From the NCBI GenBank assembly GCA_030272155.1, contig CP126191.1, positions 1,076,501 through 1,140,500 on the forward strand: a stretch of DNA of 64,000 nt, read 5' to 3'. The translations under genes and the position numbers were made by a program. Shown here one piece after another: positions 59,701 through 64,000 of the stretch. Numbering within the stretch: the stretch's first letter is position 1; each line of letters begins with the position of its first letter. Below the pieces are notes generated by a model. The model made no database searches, was not told the DNA's origin, and saw nothing but the letters and a program-made list of their open reading frames with translations. Source of the stretch: Tetradesmus obliquus (taxonomy: Eukaryota; Chlorophyta; Chlorophyceae; Sphaeropleales; Scenedesmaceae).

Positions 59701-62700
59701 TTTGGTTGCAACTTGCTGTAGATATTGAAAGGGTTCTGTCAGTGAACTTGTAGTGATTGCTGGTTGTTGGTGCTCGCTATATGGGACGCTGCAGCTATAC
59801 TCTTCTGCACTGGGTGGCTGGAGCCGCTTGCGCCAACACTTCTTCCTCTGCTGCTGCTGCTGCTGTCCTTCTGCTGCTGCAGGTGCAGCGCTACCTGCTG
59901 AGCAACCTGCGCTACTGGCTGGACGAGTTCCAGTTTGACGGCTTCAGGTGGGGCCACAGCTGCTGCTGCTGCTAGCATCAGGGGATGCCTGCAGTCTGCG
60001 TTGATGCTGCTCAGCACAGCAGCAATAGCATCACTTGCCCTCTGTGTGGCAGGTGAAGCCGAGCAGTGTGAAACCTGCAGGCTTGCATGTGAGTTCTGGC
60101 ATGCCCAGCGGGCTGCTGACACTGCAGTGAGGGAGCTGCAATTTGCAGCGGAGGCATTGCTGGCATGTGCTTGTCATGTTCAGGCAGCTGCAGCAGTGTC
60201 CCTTGCATCCACTTTGCAATCGCCAGCAGCCTTGCAATTACAGCTGGCGTGTACGTCCGATGTGGCAGTGGCTCTAGCACCACACTGCCGGCCTTTTCAC
60301 CTTCAGCATTCCAGCTGGAAGTGTCTTCAAGATTGCTGAGGTTGCATGGTTGTGCATTTGTTTTGTGTTTCCTGCGTGTGCTGTGTGCAGGTTCGGGGGC
60401 GTGTATTCGATGATGTACCATGATCATGGGATTGGCATCGATCCCGCGCGCGCCTACCAAGCAAACAACATGTCAGTAACATGACACAACACCGTTACTT
60501 CACCATCCATGCAGGTTTCGCCCCCATGCTGTCTTTGCCTAACCACCAGGGTATCACACACGCCTATCACCACCATGCCTAGCACCCGGCGAGCGTTAGT
60601 AACATGTTACATTGTGTCATGTGTCATTCCTGCAGGTTTGACGGCGTGACATCCATGCTGTACCACCACCACGGCATTGACACAGCGTTCAGCGGCCACT
60701 ACCACGAGTACTTTGGCCCTCAGGCTGATGTGGAGGCCTGCGTGTACCTCATGATGGCAAATGAGGTCATCCACAAGCTGCACCCAGACGTGAGTGGCAG
60801 AAAGATACACTCAATTGATCTTTTTGCTTGTTCCTGTACTCTGTTGAGCTTGACGTAGTTGTACTGCCAGATGTAACGGGGCTTCCTGCAAGCTGTTCCG
60901 GTGTTCCTGCAAAGCATCTGCACATTGCATCTCACATACTGCACCCCTTGCTGTTGCGCACTGGCTAGGTTCATCAGCAAATTGTGCATAATTTTGATTC
61001 TACGGTTTGTTTACTGGTGCAGGCCATCACCATCGCGGAGGATGTGAGCGGCATGCCCACACTGTGCCGGCCAGTGTCTGAGGGCGGCCTGGGCTTCGAC
61101 TACCGCCTCAACATGGCCATCCCTGACACCTGGATCAGGTGCGGAGATCGATCAGATGTTGGTATTGCTATTGTTGTGGTGTTGGTGTGCTGTTATGTTA
61201 ACTACCGCCGCCATGTGGGCATCCCGGACACCTGGATCAGGTGGGCTGGCTGCGAATTTGGCTGCATCGCACGCTGTCCTGCTGTTTTCATGCTGTTATT
61301 TTGTCAAGCCAGAGCAGAGGAGTTTCTGCTGAATGCTGTGGTTCCAGGCCTGTCTGCGGCTTGCAAACAGTAGTAGCAGCATGGTTGGATGACATATAAC
61401 AAGGATCATCAACTCAACATGCGCTGCTGCTGCTGCTGCTTCGCCTGCTGCTGCTGCTGCTGCTGCTGCCACAGGCTGCTGAAGCACGTGCGTGACGAGG
61501 ACTGGGAGATGATGGACCTGGTCAACGCGCTGTGCAACAGGCGCTACACGGAGAAGACCGTGGCTTACGCGGAGAGCCACGACCAGGCGATGGTGAGCCT
61601 GCAGGCGCTGACACGCAGCTCAGCTGCAGCAGCAGCAGCAGCAGCAGTTGCAGCCAGCGTACTGCCAGGCTCCATGCAAATGTCTGTCTGGCATAGGACG
61701 AACCATTGCCTGCTGCAGCGACAGGAGACCTGCACCATCATACAGCATGCATGGCATGCACACACATCGACACCCGCGACCTCCCCTGTACCTTGTCATT
61801 GCGCCTGCACTGCCGATTAAACCTCTTTCTAACACTGTGTCCTCTCACCGCTGTTCTATGCTATTGTCAACTCTTCATTTAGGTGGGCGACAAGACCATT
61901 GCGATGTGGCTACTTGACGCTGAGATGTACACCAACATGTCCACGCTCAACGAGTTGTGACTGCTGTCTCCTCTCTCTGCTGTCTGCTGCCTGCTGTGCT
62001 AACAACAGGTGGGCGACAAGACCATTGCAATGTGGCTGTTTGACGCGGAGATGTACACCAACATGTCCACGCTCTACAAGTTGTTGACTGCTGTCTCCTC
62101 TCTCTGCTGTCTGCGGCCTGCTTTTGCCGACTGCAGGTGGGCGACAAGACCATCGCGATGTGGCTGTTTGACGCTGAGATGTACACCAACATGTCCACGC
62201 TCAACGAATCTACACCCGTCACGGAGCGCGGCATGGCGCTGCACAAGATGATCCGCATGGTCACCATGGCGCTGGGAGGTGCGGCGGCTGTCACAAAAGT
62301 TGTTACTTTTGTGTTCTTCACACTGCACTTGTCGCAGCACACGTTGTAGCCGCCTGGTGCTGCGCCTGTTTGGTTTCAAGGCTGCTTTGCTCCATGCACA
62401 CACCTGCTTGATTGGAGCTTATGTACCTTTTGTGACACGTTAATGCAACATGGTATGTAACATGTATTGCAACATGGCTGCAGGCGAGGCGTGGCTCAAC
62501 TTCATGGGCAACGAGTTTGGGCACCCGGAGTGGCTCGACTTCCCGCGCGAGGGCAACGAGTGGAGCCACAAGCACTGCAGGTGTGCAGTTGGTTGATTGG
62601 TGGTGCTGAAATGGGTTGCGTGACTGCATGTTGGGATGCATGGAGCCAGGAGCATTGCAGTTGTGGGGGTGTGTTGTATGGAAAGTGAACACTGATGTGC

Positions 62701-63402
62701 GGTGGCTGCTGGTGCAATGCAGTGCATCAGGCAGTGGAGCCCTGTTGGCATGGACCGCATGCACTTCCAGATGTGGGTACGCTTACTCTGGAAACTCTGA
62801 TGCTTCTGCTGCTGCGGATGCATATGTGCCTGCAGGCGCCAGTGGAGCCTTGTTGACACGGACCACATGCGCTACCACCAGCTCAACGAGTGGGACAGGG
62901 CCATGATGGAGCTGGACGAAAAGACAGGCTTCCTCAGCAGCAGCACGCAGTGGGTCACAGCCATCGACCAGGAGCGACAGGTGAGGGGTCGTGCCCATTA
63001 GTCGATGCCAGTTATACACAAGGAGGGCAAAGACGGGCTTCCTCAGCAGCAGCACGCAGTGGGTCACAGCCATCGACCAGGAGCGACAGGTGAGGGGTCG
63101 TGCTCATTAGTCGATTGCCAATGTCATATTTATGGAGTGCAATGACGGGCTTCCTTAGCAGCAGCATGCAGTGGGTCACAGCCATCGACCAGGAGCGACA
63201 GGTGAGGGGCTGTGCCTGCTGGCGTGTGGTGGCCATAGTTGGTGTGATGCAGATTCATAGAGACAGAGGCACTCAGGCTGCATGTCGGACCATGATGCTG
63301 GTTGAGAGTGATGTGTGCTGAACGCGCAAGCATGGATCCTGCTCTGACAATCCACCGTAGGGTGCGAAGCCGACGGTTGAACGTGCTGGTGACATTCGTT
63401 TA

Positions 63403-63436
<34 letters not shown>

Positions 63437-64000
63437 GCCAGGTGCTTGTTGCGGAGCGCGGGCCGCTGGTGTTTGTGTGGAACTGGCACCCGTCCGAGGA
63501 CTACGAGGGCCTCAAGGTGGCGGCACCAGAGCCAGGTGCGGCCCTGCACATGCAACTACAGACAACCGTAGTATCACAGCAAATTACAACGATGAGCTGT
63601 GGCTGACAAACAAAACCATGCGTCAGGCTCAGGTTGATGCAACCAAGTATGACGCAGCCAATCAACATGCTGCCCGGTACCTGCCGTTGCACTGCAGCCG
63701 ACGTTTTTGTGTTGCGATCAGACCCTTCAAACTTACCTGTTTGAGCCGCTGACACTCTTGCAACTAAACATGGCATTACTGTATGTTGCTTTGTATCGCA
63801 GGCAAATACAAGGTGGTGATGGACAGCGACGCGTGGAACGTGGGCGGCCAGGGCCGCGTGCACTGGGACGGCGAGCACTTCACGCAGCCGGCTGAGGACG
63901 GCAAGTTCAACGAGCGCGACCAGTACTTCCAGGTGCGTGCGAGGCTCGGCGTCTTTGCTTTTAAGAAAGCGGGTATCGGTTTTAGGAAAGAGTAGTGGAA
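54087..64000 (+). CDS. SBE: Starch branching enzyme (1,4-alpha-glucan branching enzyme), 3' end outside window
   Basis: Seventeen exons join in phase: 54087-54281, 55547-55672, 56238-56400, 57159-57342, 57610-57775, 58025-58086, 58263-58381, 59456-59559, 59883-59947, 60636-60789, 61023-61138, 61475-61592, 62137-62278, 62484-62580, 62836-62980, 63442-63535 and 63802-63932, giving 727 codons so far. Exon 1 is a transit peptide. Then come the CBM48-like domain ([20 protein letters not shown]), and GH13 regions [26 protein letters not shown] (nucleophile Asp), [11 protein letters not shown] (acid Glu) and [15 protein letters not shown] (Asp). [17 protein letters not shown] and the all-beta C-terminal domain follow. 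Reaction: it cuts alpha-1,4 chains and forms alpha-1,6 branches in amylopectin, in the plastid. All catalytic residues are present. At least nine exons have partial copies in flanking introns. Confidence 0.97.
55430..55480 (+). repeat. Upstream copy of SBE exon 2 start
   Basis: After [23 protein letters not shown] repeats [16 protein letters not shown], 117 bp before the true start. CTG runs precede both copies. Confidence 0.9.
55992..56163 (+). repeat. Two upstream copies of SBE exon 3 start
   Basis: Starts at 55992 ([13 protein letters not shown], acceptor CCGCAG) and 56116 ([17 protein letters not shown], frame broken by a 2-base loss) precede the true start at 56238. Spacings are 124 and 122 bp. 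Confidence 0.92.
56935..57087 (+). repeat. Two upstream copies of SBE exon 4 start
   Basis: Starts at 56935 ([17 protein letters not shown], acceptor CAACAG, then a donor-like GGTGCA) and 57043 ([13 protein letters not shown], acceptor TCGCAG) precede the true start at 57159. Spacings are 108 and 116 bp. The first copy has both an acceptor and a possible donor. Confidence 0.9.
58471..58509 (+). repeat. Downstream copy of SBE exon 7 end with donor
   Basis: [14 protein letters not shown] and GTGCGT repeat the end of exon 7, 128 bp after the true donor boundary at 58381. Confidence 0.92.
59135..59279 (-). mobile_element. Possible tRNA-derived SINE fragment with (CCTTAG)n tail
   Basis: Read on the minus strand, 59268-59216 shows a good polymerase III A box (TGGTGTAGTGG) and, about 30 bases on, a degenerate B box (CGATCAATTCC, 8 of 11). 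This is followed by a run of CCTTAG hexamers (59190-59135). A tRNA-like head with a simple-repeat tail is the layout of a SINE. It lies in SBE intron 7, antisense. The anticodon arm does not pair well, so it is not a working tRNA. Confidence 0.45.
59640..59682 (+). repeat. Downstream copy of SBE exon 8 end with donor
   Basis: [13 protein letters not shown] repeats [15 protein letters not shown] with a 3-base loss and the same GTGCGG donor, 123 bp after the true donor boundary at 59559. Confidence 0.92.
60391..60565 (+). repeat. Two diverged upstream copies of SBE exon 10 start
   Basis: The copy at 60391 (acceptor TGTGCAG) reads [15 protein letters not shown] where the true exon has [15 protein letters not shown]. 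The catalytic Asp is Gly and the frame stays open for about 28 codons to a stop. A second, decayed copy begins about 60515. Spacings to the true start at 60636 are 124 and 121 bp. Confidence 0.85.
61198..61240 (+). repeat. Downstream copy of SBE exon 11 end with donor
   Basis: [14 protein letters not shown] repeats [14 protein letters not shown] with the donor, 102 bp after the true donor boundary at 61138. Confidence 0.9.
61883..62085 (+). repeat. Two upstream copies of SBE exon 13 start
   Basis: Starts at 61883 ([20 protein letters not shown], acceptor TTTAG) and 62009 ([20 protein letters not shown], acceptor ACAACAG) precede the true start at 62137, spaced 126 and 128 bp. All three are over 90 percent alike across about 70 bases. 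The first copy reaches TGA just past the shared part. Confidence 0.95.
63030..63201 (+). repeat. Two downstream copies of SBE exon 15 end with donor
   Basis: [18 protein letters not shown] with GTGAGG recurs at 63089 and 63201, after the true donor boundary at 62980 (109 and 112 bp). The intron block gtcgatgccagt is repeated as well. The three coding ends are nearly identical. Confidence 0.95.

Overview
The window is nuclear DNA of a green alga, most likely a chlorophycean (Sphaeropleales-type, by gene content and style). The evidence is spliceosomal genes with many short GT-AG introns, plastid-type transit peptides, a plant-type starch branching enzyme, a CHUP1-type chloroplast-positioning protein, and a heavy load of CTG/CAG triplets that gives long Ala, Gln and Ser runs. 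There are no bacterial operons. Open frames that are not exons are mostly triplet-repeat shadows.

Layout: (1) 1-2984, minus: 5' part of a TMCO4/Mil1-type DUF726 gene, running off the left edge. (2) about 5.0-6.8 kb, plus: TMEM53/DUF829 alpha/beta-hydrolase. (3) 8.3-12.6 kb, minus: plastid-targeted DUF4202-like protein, eight exons. (4) 13.2-17.7 kb, minus: Fpg/Nei DNA glycosylase of actinobacterial type with Val in place of the catalytic Pro and a SAP-like C-terminus. (5) 21.7-25.1 kb, minus: SLC25 mitochondrial carrier. (6) 27.5-33.8 kb, minus: CHUP1-like protein whose last exon is followed by an array of terminal-exon copies. (7) 35.2-39.2 kb, minus: C5orf34-like protein. (8) 39.8-46.8 kb, plus: eleven-exon protein of unknown family with a metallothionein-like Cys cluster. 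(9) 48.4-49.8 and 51.5-53.0 kb, minus: tandem paralogues of unknown function, the second cut short by a TAG. A complete non-autonomous hAT element with perfect 8-bp target duplications lies upstream of the first. (10) 54.1 kb to the right edge, plus: starch branching enzyme, 17 exons seen, 3' end outside.

The most unusual signal is not a gene. In at least six of these genes, pieces of exons together with one adjoining splice junction are tandemly copied into the neighbouring intron or 3' flank. Copies that carry the acceptor and exon start lie upstream of the true exon. Copies that carry the exon end and donor lie downstream. I count about fifty copies. Most neighbouring copies sit about 100-140 bp apart, with many at 120-128 bp and several near twice that. 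Introns also often use CTG-triplet runs where a polypyrimidine tract would be expected, and one gene has three strong hairpins or palindromes in its introns.

All exon junctions were placed by eye from GT-AG sites, reading-phase continuity and protein-family fit. There is no transcript evidence. The genes are independent housekeeping functions (starch synthesis, DNA repair, mitochondrial transport, chloroplast positioning) and show no operon-like logic. Divergent pairs that may share promoter regions are 1/2, 7/8 and 9/10.
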